Positions 1 through 7,005 of a DNA stretch of 18,513 nt are shown here, one piece after another. The position numbers and the translations under genes are program-made. Source of the stretch: CAYLZO01 sp964387775 (GTDB taxonomy: Bacteria > Chloroflexota > Anaerolineae > JAAYZQ01); contig CAYLZO010000091.1 of assembly GCA_964387775.1 (NCBI GenBank), positions 1 through 18,513 on the forward strand, given 5' to 3'. Positions within the stretch are counted from its first letter, which is position 1. Every line of letters begins with the position of its first letter. The notes below the pieces were generated by a model, which was not told where the DNA came from, ran no database searches, and saw only the letters and a list, made by a program, of their open reading frames with translations.

Positions 1-67
1 CAGAGCCTTCAGTGTTTTCAGTGGTTCTAGGGTTGGTGCGGTAAACAAATACCTCTGCGCCTCTGCG
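1..67. repeat. Two short tandem-repeat pairs downstream of operon 1
   Basis: A 9-nt unit, TTCAGTGTT, occurs at 8-16 and is followed by the near copy TTCAGTGGT at 17-25. An 8-nt unit, CCTCTGCG, is perfectly duplicated at 52-59 and 60-67. Both pairs lie outside any supported gene, just beyond the terminator of the first leftward operon. They are similar in design, but not in sequence, to the other short-period arrays in this window. The window edge may cut off further copies. Confidence 0.6.
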
Positions 68-70
68 GTG

Positions 71-97
71 AAAAAATCCTGTGCCAGGACCTTTTTT
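71..97 (-). terminator. Intrinsic terminator of the leftward radical SAM operon
   Basis: Read leftward, the sequence is an A-run, GG, the stem TCCTG, loop GCA, stem CAGGA, then six T residues. The A-run and T-run can extend the stem, so the structure may also work rightward. It begins about nine bases after the stop codon of the radical SAM gene ending at 106, where a terminator for that operon would be expected. Confidence 0.75.
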
Positions 98-105
98 CAG
101 GAGAG

Positions 106-1566
106 TCATCTGCTTTCCTTTGTGGGATTGCCCGCCAGAATCGGGCTGGTTCGTGAATTGCTGGCCGGGGCTGTTCCATTCAGCCCCAGGACCTTGCGCG
201 CTTTGCGGGCGTAACGGGCCGGGTCGCTGTACTTGGCCCAGAAATCACGGGCTGCCCGCTTGACCCGGTTCTTGAAGAGCCGCTTCTGGCTATAGTCCCG
301 CGCCCACTTGAGGAATTCATAGTCCTGGCCCCTGATCTTGGGCTCGGTGGGATTGCGGCGGTAGCTGTCGTAATCGGTGATGAGGCTCAGGTCGTGCTCG
401 ATGGAATAGTCGTAGAGGTCGGTGCCGGGATGGGGCGTGAAAAAGCTGGGGCTGTAGTAGTCGGGGTCGATCTCGCGGATCATATTCACCGTGTCCATGA
501 CTTCTTCCTTGGTCTCGGTGGGGATGCCCAGCATATAGTTGGCCCAGATGGCCAGTCCGTATTCGCGGCAGACCTCGGCCGCCTTAAGGTTGCGCGCCGG
601 TGTAGTGCCCTTGCGCAAAAAGTTGAGGACCCGGGCATTGCCGCTCTCAAAGCCGATAAAGTAGCCGCGCAGCCCGGCGTCGGCCATGCGGGCCACCATG
701 TCGGTGTGCCGGGCAATGATGTCGGCCCGGCTCTGGCAAAAGAAGGGCTGGGTAAAGCCCTCCGCTTCGTAGCGCTCGGTGAACTCGGCCACCCAGCCGC
801 GATCTTCGGTCAGGCAGTCGTCGTGGAACATGAAACTGGCAAAGTCGTACTTGTCGCGCAGGGTTTTCAGCTCCTCGATGACGTTCTCCACCGAGCGGCG
901 GCGCACGCCCCGGCCAAAGATGTAATCCTCGCCCGGCTTGCAGAAGGAGCAGTTGTAGACGCAGCCTCGCCCGGCGATGATGGTCAGAAAGGGCGCCGGC
1001 AGCTCCTTGACAAAGGGCACCTCGGGGCTGTTCAGCGTATAGCCCCAGCGGCGCCACTCGTCGAGAAAGAGGTCGCGGTCGGCAAAGGGGATGGCGTCGA
1101 GGTCGGGGGTCTCGCCGCGCACTACCCTTTCCCCGAGCGGATCGCCCTGCTCGATGGCGCGTAGCATCTTGGGAAAGGTGACCTCGGCCTCGTGCGTCAC
1201 CAGATAGTCCACGTTGGGCATGTTCAGCGAGTCGGAGAGGGCCAGGGTGACGTGCGGCCCGCCAACGAGGGTCACCGTCTCGGGCTTGACCTCCTTGATG
1301 ACGGCCAGCGCCTCCTGGGTCGGATTATAGTCCACCGACATCATGCCGATGCCGACGACGTCGGGGTCGCGCTCCAGGAACACCTGGCGAAAGTGGTCCC
1401 AGTCGCGCAGGGCGCGCAGGTCGATGAGGTCGATGTCAAAGCCTTCGGCCTTGGCCGAAGCGCTGATGCTTGCCAGGCCGTGGGCCACCCAGCCGGCGTC
1501 CATGCCCTGGCCCAGGCTGTCGAATCCTCTGCCGGCGATGCCGGGATAGACGAGTGTCGTTTTCAT
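106..1566 (-). CDS. B12-binding-type radical SAM protein (first of two in tandem)
   Basis: 486 aa. The N-terminal part (about 1-140) has the Rossmann-like layout of cobalamin-binding domains, including VVGIGMMSV and LVGGPHVT. The radical SAM cluster motif is CVYNCSFC (C202, C206, C209), which should bind a 4Fe-4S cluster and cleave S-adenosylmethionine. Family-typical stretches follow: GYFIGFESG, MLGIPTET, and FFTPHPGTDLYDY near the end of the core. The C-terminus is basic, with a variable tail. The start is an ATG preceded by AAGGAG at 1578-1583, 11 nt upstream. It is the last gene of a leftward operon, 85 nt after a second protein of the same class, and a terminator follows at 71-97. Such proteins often do methyl transfer or other rearrangements on lipids or natural products. 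The substrate cannot be read from the sequence, and B12 binding is assigned from fold-level resemblance only. Confidence 0.9.
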   Translation of the reverse strand: MKTTLVYPGIAGRGFDSLGQGMDAGWVAHGLASISASAKAEGFDIDLIDLRALRDWDHFRQVFLERDPDVVGIGMMSVDYNPTQEALAVIKEVKPETVTLVGGPHVTLALSDSLNMPNVDYLVTHEAEVTFPKMLRAIEQGDPLGERVVRGETPDLDAIPFADRDLFLDEWRRWGYTLNSPEVPFVKELPAPFLTIIAGRGCVYNCSFCKPGEDYIFGRGVRRRSVENVIEELKTLRDKYDFASFMFHDDCLTEDRGWVAEFTERYEAEGFTQPFFCQSRADIIARHTDMVARMADAGLRGYFIGFESGNARVLNFLRKGTTPARNLKAAEVCREYGLAIWANYMLGIPTETKEEVMDTVNMIREIDPDYYSPSFFTPHPGTDLYDYSIEHDLSLITDYDSYRRNPTEPKIRGQDYEFLKWARDYSQKRLFKNRVKRAARDFWAKYSDPARYARKARKVLGLNGTAPASNSRTSPILAGNPTKESR

Positions 1567-1591
1567 CGGGATATCATCTCCTTCGTCAGGT

Positions 1592-1649
1592 CAATATCCA
1601 ATATCAGGTATTGGGTATTGGGTATTGGATATTGGGCATTTGGGATTGG
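1592..1649. repeat. TATTGGG heptamer array with inverted arm
   Basis: Consecutive heptamers TATTGGG (1609-1615), TATTGGG (1616-1622), TATTGGA (1623-1629) and TATTGGG (1630-1636) are followed by degenerate CATTTGGG and ATTGG. Upstream, 1592-1605 is the inverted complement of 1621-1634 with one mismatch in 14, so the array can fold into a hairpin. It fills the gap between the two radical SAM genes, ending just before the Shine-Dalgarno of the downstream one. It is AT-richer than its surroundings. Confidence 0.85.
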
Positions 1650-1651
1650 TG

Positions 1652-3154
1652 CTACACCAGCCCCTCGGCTTCCACTTGCCTGCGCAGCTCAGTCTTTTCG
1701 GCCTTGGGCAGGAAGGTGCGCAGGGCGATGCGTAGATTGCGGTGTAGGTTGAGCCAAAAGCCCCTCGATTTCAGCCGGCGAAAGATGGGGCCGGGGCGCA
1801 GGTAAAACTGGCGGTAGGCGCGGCGGTACATCTCTTCAACCAGCTCGGCAGTCATGTCGCCCATCTCGTAGCGAGCCTTTTGCTCAAAAAAAACGTAATC
1901 CTCCCAGTCCTGGATGAGAAAGTGGCCCTGCTCTTTGACAATCTCGTAGACGCGGGTGCCCGGGTAGGGCGTCATCATGCTAAAGTTGGCGATGAGGGGG
2001 TCGATCTCGATGGCAAAGTCTATCGTCCGCTGCATCGTCTCCCGCGTGTCGCCCGGCAGGCCGATGATGAAAAAGCCGATGGTCTCGATGCCCGCCGCCT
2101 TGGCGTTCTTGAACGCCTCGCGGATGGTATCGTGATCGACCCGCTTGTCTACGTTGAGCAGCATGTCGGGGTCGCCGGTTTCGACGCCAAAGGCCGTGCG
2201 CTTCAGGCCGGCGGCCTTCATCTTGGCCAAGAGCTCCTTCGTGGCCAGGTTGGCCCGGATGCCGTTGACGAAAATCCAGGGCACGTGGTTCAGACGCTCG
2301 GCAATGAGCAGGTCCGAGAGCTCTATCAGGCGCTTCATGCGGATGTTGGCCGAATCGTCCAGGACGCCGATCTCCTGGGCGCCCCGGTCGCGGACCAGGT
2401 GGCGCCACTCGGCGACGACGTTCTCGGGCGAGCGGGCGCGCCACTTGATGGGCATGATCGACTGGGAGCAAAAGGTGCAGCGGTAGGGGCAGCCCCGGCT
2501 GGTCATGATCGAGTAGGAGCGGGCGCCGCTGACGGCGTCGGTGGCCGGTTGCAGGCTGGTGTAGCGCTCCATCTTGAAGAGGTCGTAGGCCGGCCAGGGC
2601 AACGTATCGAGGTCGGGGATGGGCGGCTGGTCGGGGTTGCGGTGCAACGCGCCGTCGGCCGTCGCATAACTGATGCCCAACACGTCGTCCCACAGGCCCA
2701 GGCCCGGCGCAAAGAGCCGCGCCGTCGAATGTTCTGCCTGGTCGCGCTTCCACGTCTCTAGCCGCTCGCAGATCTCGATCCAGGCGCCCTCCCCCTCGCC
2801 GCGGACGACGACGTCCACGTCCGGCTTGCGCAGCGACTCAAAGTCGAGCTCTTCGGAGACGACGCTGACGTGGGGGCCGCCCAGCACCACCGGCACGTCG
2901 GCCACCTCCTTGACCATGGCCGCCGTGCGCCAGGCCTGCTTGACCTGGGGCGTGTTGGCCGTGATGCCGACGACGTCGGGCTTGAACTCGGCCACGAATT
3001 CGCGCAGCGGCTGGTCCTCCACGTCGGCGTCGTAGACGCGGACGGTGTCGCCACGCTCTTGTGAGACGGCGCCCAGGTAGGCCAGCCCCAGGTGGGGGCT
3101 GGTGCGGGTGTCAATCGGCAATCGGAATCTGGGGTTGATCAACGCGATTCGCAT
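1652..3154 (-). CDS. B12-binding-type radical SAM protein (second of two in tandem)
   Basis: 500 aa. It begins MRIALINPRF, the usual first strand of a B12-binding domain, with VVGITANTP and VLGGPHVS later in the domain (about 1-140). The radical SAM motif is CPYRCTFC (C222, C226, C229). The core carries FGVETGDPDML, FFIIGLPGDT and MMTPYPGTRVYE, all normal for this class. The 3154 ATG has AGGAGG 11 nt upstream (3166-3171), located inside the preceding small gene, which this gene overlaps by 44 nt. That overlap implies translational coupling. The protein is clearly related to the downstream protein 106-1566 but not a recent duplicate. The two may work in one pathway. No specific product such as a hopanoid or bacteriochlorophyll enzyme can be assigned from sequence alone. 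Confidence 0.9.
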   Translation of the reverse strand: MRIALINPRFRLPIDTRTSPHLGLAYLGAVSQERGDTVRVYDADVEDQPLREFVAEFKPDVVGITANTPQVKQAWRTAAMVKEVADVPVVLGGPHVSVVSEELDFESLRKPDVDVVVRGEGEGAWIEICERLETWKRDQAEHSTARLFAPGLGLWDDVLGISYATADGALHRNPDQPPIPDLDTLPWPAYDLFKMERYTSLQPATDAVSGARSYSIMTSRGCPYRCTFCSQSIMPIKWRARSPENVVAEWRHLVRDRGAQEIGVLDDSANIRMKRLIELSDLLIAERLNHVPWIFVNGIRANLATKELLAKMKAAGLKRTAFGVETGDPDMLLNVDKRVDHDTIREAFKNAKAAGIETIGFFIIGLPGDTRETMQRTIDFAIEIDPLIANFSMMTPYPGTRVYEIVKEQGHFLIQDWEDYVFFEQKARYEMGDMTAELVEEMYRRAYRQFYLRPGPIFRRLKSRGFWLNLHRNLRIALRTFLPKAEKTELRRQVEAEGLV

Positions 3155-3392
3155 CGGGTCCTATTCCTCCTCGGCGTGCCGTGAGTGTGTCGGCCAGCGC
3201 CTCTCGAAACTCAGCCCGGCAGTCGGGACAGCGGTCCAGAACCTTTTCTGCCACAGGCAGGATTTGGCCGGGGGGATGGCCTTCAGCGAGTAATTCGGCA
3301 AAGCAGTCCAGCAAAAGAACACACTCCTCGCAGGACAGAATCCCCTCTTTCGGGCCGGTGGCCCGGAGGAGCGCTTGCCACAGATCTTTCAT
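3111..3392 (-). CDS. Small Cys-rich protein, zinc-finger/anti-sigma-like
   Basis: 93 aa, first gene of the leftward radical SAM operon. It contains CEEC (C21, C24), C30 and CPDC (C55, C58), with a helical segment between them. The order 'CxxC - helix - hxxCPxC - helix' recalls zinc-binding anti-sigma-type domains, but the usual leading His of the HxxxCxxC motif is absent and there is no membrane segment. A cytosolic metal-binding regulator is a reasonable guess. No sigma factor gene is adjacent. Its 3' end overlaps the next gene by 44 nt and carries that gene's Shine-Dalgarno. Its own ribosome site is weak (AGAGAAG directly upstream of ATG). Transcription probably starts near 3506, leaving a leader of about 114 nt. 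Confidence 0.65.
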   Translation of the reverse strand: MKDLWQALLRATGPKEGILSCEECVLLLDCFAELLAEGHPPGQILPVAEKVLDRCPDCRAEFREALADTLTARRGGIGPDANRVDQPQIPIAD

Positions 3393-3446
3393 CTTCTCTT
3401 TGTATCCCTTCCAGGGGCCACATCCCGGTTTGGATCATCCTCCTCC

Positions 3447-3460
3447 ACCTTGATCAAGGT
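3447..3460. promoter_or_regulatory. 14-bp perfect palindrome in the operon 1 leader
   Basis: ACCTTGATCAAGGT is a perfect palindrome without a loop. It lies in the untranslated leader between the predicted start of transcription (about 3506) and the ATG at 3392. It could be a dimeric regulator site or a weak hairpin. No regulator gene is adjacent to support either. Confidence 0.35.
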
Positions 3461-3512
3461 CTGCCTCCGCCTGCACCGCCTATTTGTCACGAATTACATC
3501 ATACAATTGGAG

Positions 3513-3541
3513 ATTATAACACGGAACAAGATTGTTGTCAA
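3513..3541 (-). promoter_or_regulatory. Consensus promoter for the leftward radical SAM operon
   Basis: On the minus strand TTGACA (3541-3536) and TATAAT (3518-3513) are separated by exactly 17 nt, with an extended -10 TG. Both hexamers match the primary-sigma consensus perfectly. It is back to back with the rightward promoter at 3561-3589. Confidence 0.85.
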
Positions 3542-3560
3542 AGGCGCGATTTGGCAAACC

Positions 3561-3589
3561 TGGACAAGGTCGGAGGACTGTGTTACAAT
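3561..3589 (+). promoter_or_regulatory. Promoter of the CmoM-like gene; predicted leaderless
   Basis: TGGACA (3561-3566), a 17-nt spacer and TACAAT (3584-3589). The expected start of transcription is about 3595-3597, only a few bases before the ATG at 3600. There is no Shine-Dalgarno in the intervening bases. This decides the translation start against the longer open frame, whose first codon (3375) lies far upstream of the promoter. Confidence 0.75.
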
Positions 3590-3599
3590 CCTCGTCGTC

Positions 3600-4415
3600 A
3601 TGGAACCAGATGCACAAGCACACTTTGATGCAGAAGCCGCAGCCTGGGCCCGATACAACCGGTCGCCCCTGGGACGCATCCGCCAGGAGTTGACCTGGCA
3701 CAACCTGGCCCCCTGCCTGCCGGCGGTTGGCGACACGGGGGACCCGCCCCGTGTGCTCGACGCCGGCGGCGGGTCCGGCGAGCTGGCGCTGCGCCTGGTG
3801 CAACGCGGCTACCGCGTCTGGCTGCTCGACTATGCCCCGGCCATGCTCGACCAGGCCCGCCGGGCTGCGCGAACGCTCTCCGACCAGGCTCAAGCCCGCC
3901 TGACCCTGTGCCAGATGACGGCCGACGAAGTGACCCGCTCCTTCGCGCCTGGCTCCTTTGACGTCATCACCTGCCACACCCTCGTCGAATACCTGCCCGA
4001 GCCGCACGACACCCTCCGGGAGCTGGCAAGCCTGCTGCGCGACGGCGGTCTGCTGTCCCTGTCCTTCGTCAACCGCCACGCCGAGGTCCTGCGCCAGGTC
4101 TGGAAACAGGACGATCCGGCCGGTGCCCTGGACAAGGTGGAGAGCGGCTGCTTTTGCGCACGGCTCTTCGGCATCTCGGCCCGGGCCTATACCGCCGAGG
4201 AGGTGACCGCCTGGCTGGTCGAGTTCGGTCTGACCGTGGTGGCCAGTCGCGGCGTGCGTGCCTTCGCCGACTATGTTCCAGACGAGCGCCTGGACGATCC
4301 CGCCTTTTTCGCCGAGCTGCTACGCCTGGAACAAGCAGCGGCTGGCCGCTCCCCCTACCGCCTGATAGCCCGCTACGTCCACCTGCTTGCCCGCGAGGAT
4401 GTTGAGCTTTCCTGA
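3600..4415 (+). CDS. cmoM: CmoM/SmtA-like SAM-dependent methyltransferase
   Basis: 271 aa class I methyltransferase. Motif I is VLDAGGGSGELALRL and the acidic end of strand 2 is LLDYAPAMLDQAR. Beyond the generic fold it follows E. coli CmoM as I remember it: an N-terminal GRIRQELTW segment, LLSLSFVNRHAEVL after motif VI, a GVRAFADY stretch, then FFAELLRLE and RYVHLLARE at the end. CmoM methylates the carboxymethoxy group of wobble uridine in tRNA. The full-length match supports that family, but no partner (CmoA, CmoB, TrmR) is in the window, so the substrate is inferred. A longer frame from 3375 exists, but the promoter at 3561-3589 places the start at 3600. The 3' end contains the promoter of the next gene. 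Confidence 0.75.
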   Translation: MEPDAQAHFDAEAAAWARYNRSPLGRIRQELTWHNLAPCLPAVGDTGDPPRVLDAGGGSGELALRLVQRGYRVWLLDYAPAMLDQARRAARTLSDQAQARLTLCQMTADEVTRSFAPGSFDVITCHTLVEYLPEPHDTLRELASLLRDGGLLSLSFVNRHAEVLRQVWKQDDPAGALDKVESGCFCARLFGISARAYTAEEVTAWLVEFGLTVVASRGVRAFADYVPDERLDDPAFFAELLRLEQAAAGRSPYRLIARYVHLLAREDVELS

Positions 4416-4430
4416 CAATTCTGGTATAAT
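4402..4430 (+). promoter_or_regulatory. Promoter of the radical SAM/SPASM gene
   Basis: TTGAGC (4402-4407), a 17-nt spacer and a perfect TATAAT (4425-4430) preceded by TGG, an extended -10. The -35 lies within the last codons of the methyltransferase gene, whose stop is at 4413-4415. Transcription should start near 4437, giving a leader of roughly 48 nt. Confidence 0.85.
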
Positions 4431-4451
4431 GGCCCCTCGACGCCAAAGCAC

Positions 4452-4467
4452 CCCGACGCGGGTCGGG
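4452..4467 (+). promoter_or_regulatory. Leader hairpin before the SPASM gene
   Basis: CCCGAC, loop GCGG, GTCGGG: a 6-bp GC-rich stem with a tetraloop. It lies in the mRNA leader, three bases upstream of the Shine-Dalgarno GGAAAGG (4470-4476). It could stabilise the transcript or tune ribosome access. Confidence 0.4.
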
Positions 4468-4484
4468 CCGGAAAGGGACTCAGC

Positions 4485-5519
4485 GTGAAAGTATCCATCG
4501 GCATTGGCATCACCAACGACTGCAATCTGGGCTGCGCCCACTGCTACCGCCCCCAAGATCGCGTCTACCAGCTCAGCCTGGACGAGATCCAGAGCATCTG
4601 CGAGACGCTGGACGTAGCCTCCTTCAACATGGGCACCGGCGAGAGCTGGCTGCATCCCGAATTCCCCCAGATCGTCGAGTATCTGGCCGAGCGGGGCATC
4701 AAGACCAGCATGGCCTCCAACGGCCACAGCCTGACCGGGATGCCGGTCTCTTTGCTCGGCCGATTCCACGACGTCGAACTCTCCGTGGACTTTGCCACGC
4801 CCCAGAGACAGGACGCCTTTCGAGGCGTGGGCAACTGGGACTGCGTCATGGCCGCCATCGAGCGTTGCCACCGCCACGGCATCGAGGTCACCCTCCTGGC
4901 CACGCTGATGAACACCAACTACGACCAGATGGACGGCCTGGTAGCGGTGGCCCGCGACGTTGGCGCCAACCTGCGGGTCAACGTCTACCAGCCGGTCGGC
5001 CAGGATGAATTTACGTTGAATTACGACGAGTTCTGGGAGGGCTACCGCCGCTTGCTCGGCGCTGGGCGGCTGCTCAGCACCAGCGAGCCCATCGTCAACG
5101 CCATGCTGGGCCTCGACACCCTGGCCGGCTCGCCCTGCGGCCGGCAGAGCATCCGCTTCACGCCCCGGCGCTACATCACGCCCTGCGTCTACTGGCCCCA
5201 GCCCGACCTGACCCTCAACGATCTGCCCGGCCTCAGCGCCGAGGGCATCCTGGAGAGTGAGCAGTTCCGGCGCTCGCGCCACGTGCCTGACGCCTGCCAG
5301 GATTGCCCTCACGTCGCGAGTTGTGGCGGGGGCTGCGCCAGCCGCCGCGCCCTGCTGGGCAACCCTTCGAGTGCCTCAGGGCCAGGGCAGGGTCTCAACC
5401 AGCCCGATATCTACTGCCCCATCGTGCGCGGCGAGACCGTGGACCTGACCTTCACGCCGGCGCCGGCGAAGGACTTGCCGCGCGGGGGGAACGTGTGTAC
5501 GACGATCATCGTGCCGTAA
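4485..5519 (+). CDS. Radical SAM/SPASM protein, substrate unknown
   Basis: 344 aa, GTG start with Shine-Dalgarno GGAAAGG eight bases upstream. The cluster motif CNLGCAHC (C13, C17, C20) is near the very N-terminus, as in SPASM enzymes. The C-terminal SPASM region has C218 and C234, then CQDCPHVASCGGGC (C271, C274, C280, C284) and C311, a complete set for one or two auxiliary 4Fe-4S clusters. SPASM enzymes mature peptides, act on sulfatases, or do dehydrogenation on cofactors. No peptide precursor or sulfatase gene is adjacent. The protein ends in an extra tail, GGNVCTTIIVP, outside the SPASM core. It is transcribed alone from its own promoter at 4402-4430. The gene downstream is convergent. 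Confidence 0.88.
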   Translation: MKVSIGIGITNDCNLGCAHCYRPQDRVYQLSLDEIQSICETLDVASFNMGTGESWLHPEFPQIVEYLAERGIKTSMASNGHSLTGMPVSLLGRFHDVELSVDFATPQRQDAFRGVGNWDCVMAAIERCHRHGIEVTLLATLMNTNYDQMDGLVAVARDVGANLRVNVYQPVGQDEFTLNYDEFWEGYRRLLGAGRLLSTSEPIVNAMLGLDTLAGSPCGRQSIRFTPRRYITPCVYWPQPDLTLNDLPGLSAEGILESEQFRRSRHVPDACQDCPHVASCGGGCASRRALLGNPSSASGPGQGLNQPDIYCPIVRGETVDLTFTPAPAKDLPRGGNVCTTIIVP

Positions 5520-5626
5520 AGCGTATTGCGCGGCATGAGCGTCATCGCCCTACTGTTGGCGGCGCGGCGGCGGGGGGAGTGATCCAGCCCGATACAGGAC
5601 GTCAATGGTTTCAGTTCAGAACCTAT
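5520..5626. other. Gap between convergent genes, no clear terminator
   Basis: 107 bases separate the stop codons of the rightward SPASM gene and the leftward toxin gene. TGCCG and CGGCA arms near 5513-5534 could form a weak hairpin, but there is no T-run in either direction. A GC-only run (GGCGGCGCGGCGGCGG) occupies 5560-5575. I see no gene here. Confidence 0.5.
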
Positions 5627-6019
5627 TCACACTTCCGGTGCAAGCCAAGTTTCTATCTCGGCCAACACCTGGCTCAGGCTCGGCTGGTCGGCTGGAGCTA
5701 CCCGGTCCATCGGCCCAACGTGCTTGTGATGGGGATGCGTTGCGATCTCGGCATGGTGCGGAGCATTATCATAGCGAAACACACGCTCTCCCTCGCGGAT
5801 ATACGCATAGGCATAGTGCACACGGACGGGGTACCCCAATTCGGTACTGACAACCTCGTAGATGTCCAGGTACGAGCCATCCCAGAAAAAGATCCGGCAC
5901 CGGATCAAGCCATTGTAATCATCAGACGCCAAGCAAGTAATCGGCTTCTCGATTTCACCGATCTGGACATTCTGCAGCAGACCACGTTCCATGGCTGCAA
6001 AATAGTCGTCAATGATCAC
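5627..6019 (-). CDS. tumE: TumE-family toxin-like protein (DUF6516)
   Basis: 130 aa from a GTG at 6019. The family signature is clear near the end: VFRYDNAPHH (80-89) and HPHHKH (95-100), preceded by a strand-rich region with GLIRCRIFFWDGSYLDIYE. NCBI models call this the TumE family of toxin-antitoxin proteins, with small size and an upstream antitoxin, as here. The GTG overlaps the antitoxin TGA in the 4-nt sequence GTGA, so translation is coupled. A longer frame from 6094 would overlap the antitoxin by 79 nt and is less likely. GC content is visibly lower than in flanking genes, suggesting transfer. Toxic activity is inferred from family and context only. Confidence 0.8.
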   Translation of the reverse strand: MIIDDYFAAMERGLLQNVQIGEIEKPITCLASDDYNGLIRCRIFFWDGSYLDIYEVVSTELGYPVRVHYAYAYIREGERVFRYDNAPHHAEIATHPHHKHVGPMDRVAPADQPSLSQVLAEIETWLAPEV

Positions 6020-6234
6020 GCAGGCACCGGCTCCCTTTGCATAAACTGGCGGACAGGCAGAGACGTCAGGTACAGGTGATACAAACCAGCCCACAACATC
6101 AAGTCATCGTCGTCGCCCAATTCGCCGCTCTCGTACCGACGGTAGAACTCAATTGTCGAGAAGCCGTACTTGCGCTCGTAGGCCCGCAAGCGTTCGCTCA
6201 ATTCCTCAAAGGTCAGTCGCTGTGGCTTGAACAT
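6016..6234 (-). CDS. Putative antitoxin partner of the TumE-like protein
   Basis: 72 aa. It is mostly helical and charged: LTFEELSERLRAYERKYGFS, then EFYRRYESGELGDDDDLMLWAGL. The 'EFYRRYxxGELGDD...WAGLY' pattern is what I remember from small partners upstream of TumE proteins (TumA-type). The ATG at 6234 is preferred over the in-frame ATG at 6249, because G-rich Shine-Dalgarno-like sequence (GGGGGTGGAGG) lies directly upstream of 6234. A strong promoter lies at 6267-6295. It is first in the two-gene operon, as is usual for antitoxins. No DNA-binding domain is obvious, so autoregulation is not shown. Confidence 0.75.
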   Translation of the reverse strand: MFKPQRLTFEELSERLRAYERKYGFSTIEFYRRYESGELGDDDDLMLWAGLYHLYLTSLPVRQFMQREPVPA

Positions 6235-6266
6235 ACCCTCCACCCCCATTCATGGTTCTTTGCGCG

Positions 6267-6295
6267 AGTATACTACCAAACGGGCGGGCGGTCAA
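6267..6295 (-). promoter_or_regulatory. Promoter of the TumE/antitoxin pair
   Basis: On the minus strand TTGACC (6295-6290), a 17-nt spacer and TATACT (6272-6267). Transcription is expected near 6260, about 26 nt before the antitoxin ATG. The pair is therefore expressed separately from the upstream glycosyltransferase operon, whose last stop is at 6320. Confidence 0.8.
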
Positions 6296-6319
6296 ATCGA
6301 TTTCGACCAGCCTGCGCGG

Positions 6320-6982
6320 TCAGTCGTTCTGTCGTTCCTGCAAAAACGCCCAGGTACGCGGCGCCGACGCCGGGTCCCGCGCCAGGTCGCAGCGCAGGCG
6401 CGCCAGGTCGGCGGCGACGTCCACGTCGTACCACTCGGGCAGCGCGTGCACCGACAGGCCCAGCCGGCGGCACTTGGCCAACGTCTGGGGGATGACGCGC
6501 TCGGTGCTCCAGTCGATGCCCTGGAACAGTTCGCGATGGAGCCGGTTCATGCCGATGAGGTAGTAGCCGCCGTCGTGGCCCATGCCCAGCGTCACGTCGG
6601 CGCGGTCCAGGCCGGAGAAGGCTTCGGCCAGGTAGGCCAGGGGCAGCGTCGGCCCGTCGCTGTTCATGATGGCCACCCGCCGGTAGCCCAGCTCAAAGTG
6701 TTGGCCCAGGGCGTGGGCCAGCCGCGCACCCAGGTCGGCGCCCACCTGCGGCACCAGCCGGAAGCCGTTGGGCGACAGCCGGGCGAAATAGTCGCGGGCG
6801 CTGGTCGGCGTGTAGGCCAGCGTGTGGTCGGCGATCTCCAGGCGTTTCATCAGCGCCAGCGTATCGAGCAGCAGGCAGCGGTAGAACTCGGCCGCCGACT
6901 CGGGGCTGAACGGCGGGCTGAGCCGGGTCTTGGTCCGGCCCGGCACCGGCTCCTTGGCAACGGCGATGAGGGCATTGTCCAT
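6320..6982 (-). CDS. DUF2064/TIGR04282-family glycosyltransferase-like protein
   Basis: 220 aa from the ATG at 6982. The N-terminal ALIAVAKEPVPGRTKTRL is the hallmark of the TIGR04282 family, named for arsenosugar biosynthesis neighbours, with a nucleotidyl/glycosyltransferase A fold. Further family features are AIMNSDGPTLP and GMGHDGGYYLIGM. It should transfer or activate a sugar nucleotide in the cytoplasm; the arsenosugar role is a family name, not evidence. The open frame extends to 7090, but the first 36 codons are translated 9-nt repeat sequence (RISRIRCSRIRGIREIR), so the later start is used. A GTG one codon upstream is an alternative. It is last of the operon descending from 12504. 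Confidence 0.85.
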   Translation of the reverse strand: MDNALIAVAKEPVPGRTKTRLSPPFSPESAAEFYRCLLLDTLALMKRLEIADHTLAYTPTSARDYFARLSPNGFRLVPQVGADLGARLAHALGQHFELGYRRVAIMNSDGPTLPLAYLAEAFSGLDRADVTLGMGHDGGYYLIGMNRLHRELFQGIDWSTERVIPQTLAKCRRLGLSVHALPEWYDVDVAADLARLRCDLARDPASAPRTWAFLQERQND

Positions 6983-7005
6983 CACGGCTTTCTCAACTCC
7001 ACGTG

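Noticed and set aside
1880..2761. Long rightward frame opposite the second B12-type radical SAM gene
   Set aside because: It is antisense to a well-supported gene, has no recognisable motif and shows typical high-GC shadow composition.
3375..3599. N-terminal extension of the CmoM-like protein (75 residues)
   Set aside because: It lies upstream of the predicted promoter and lacks family similarity, whereas the family-like N-terminus begins at 3600.
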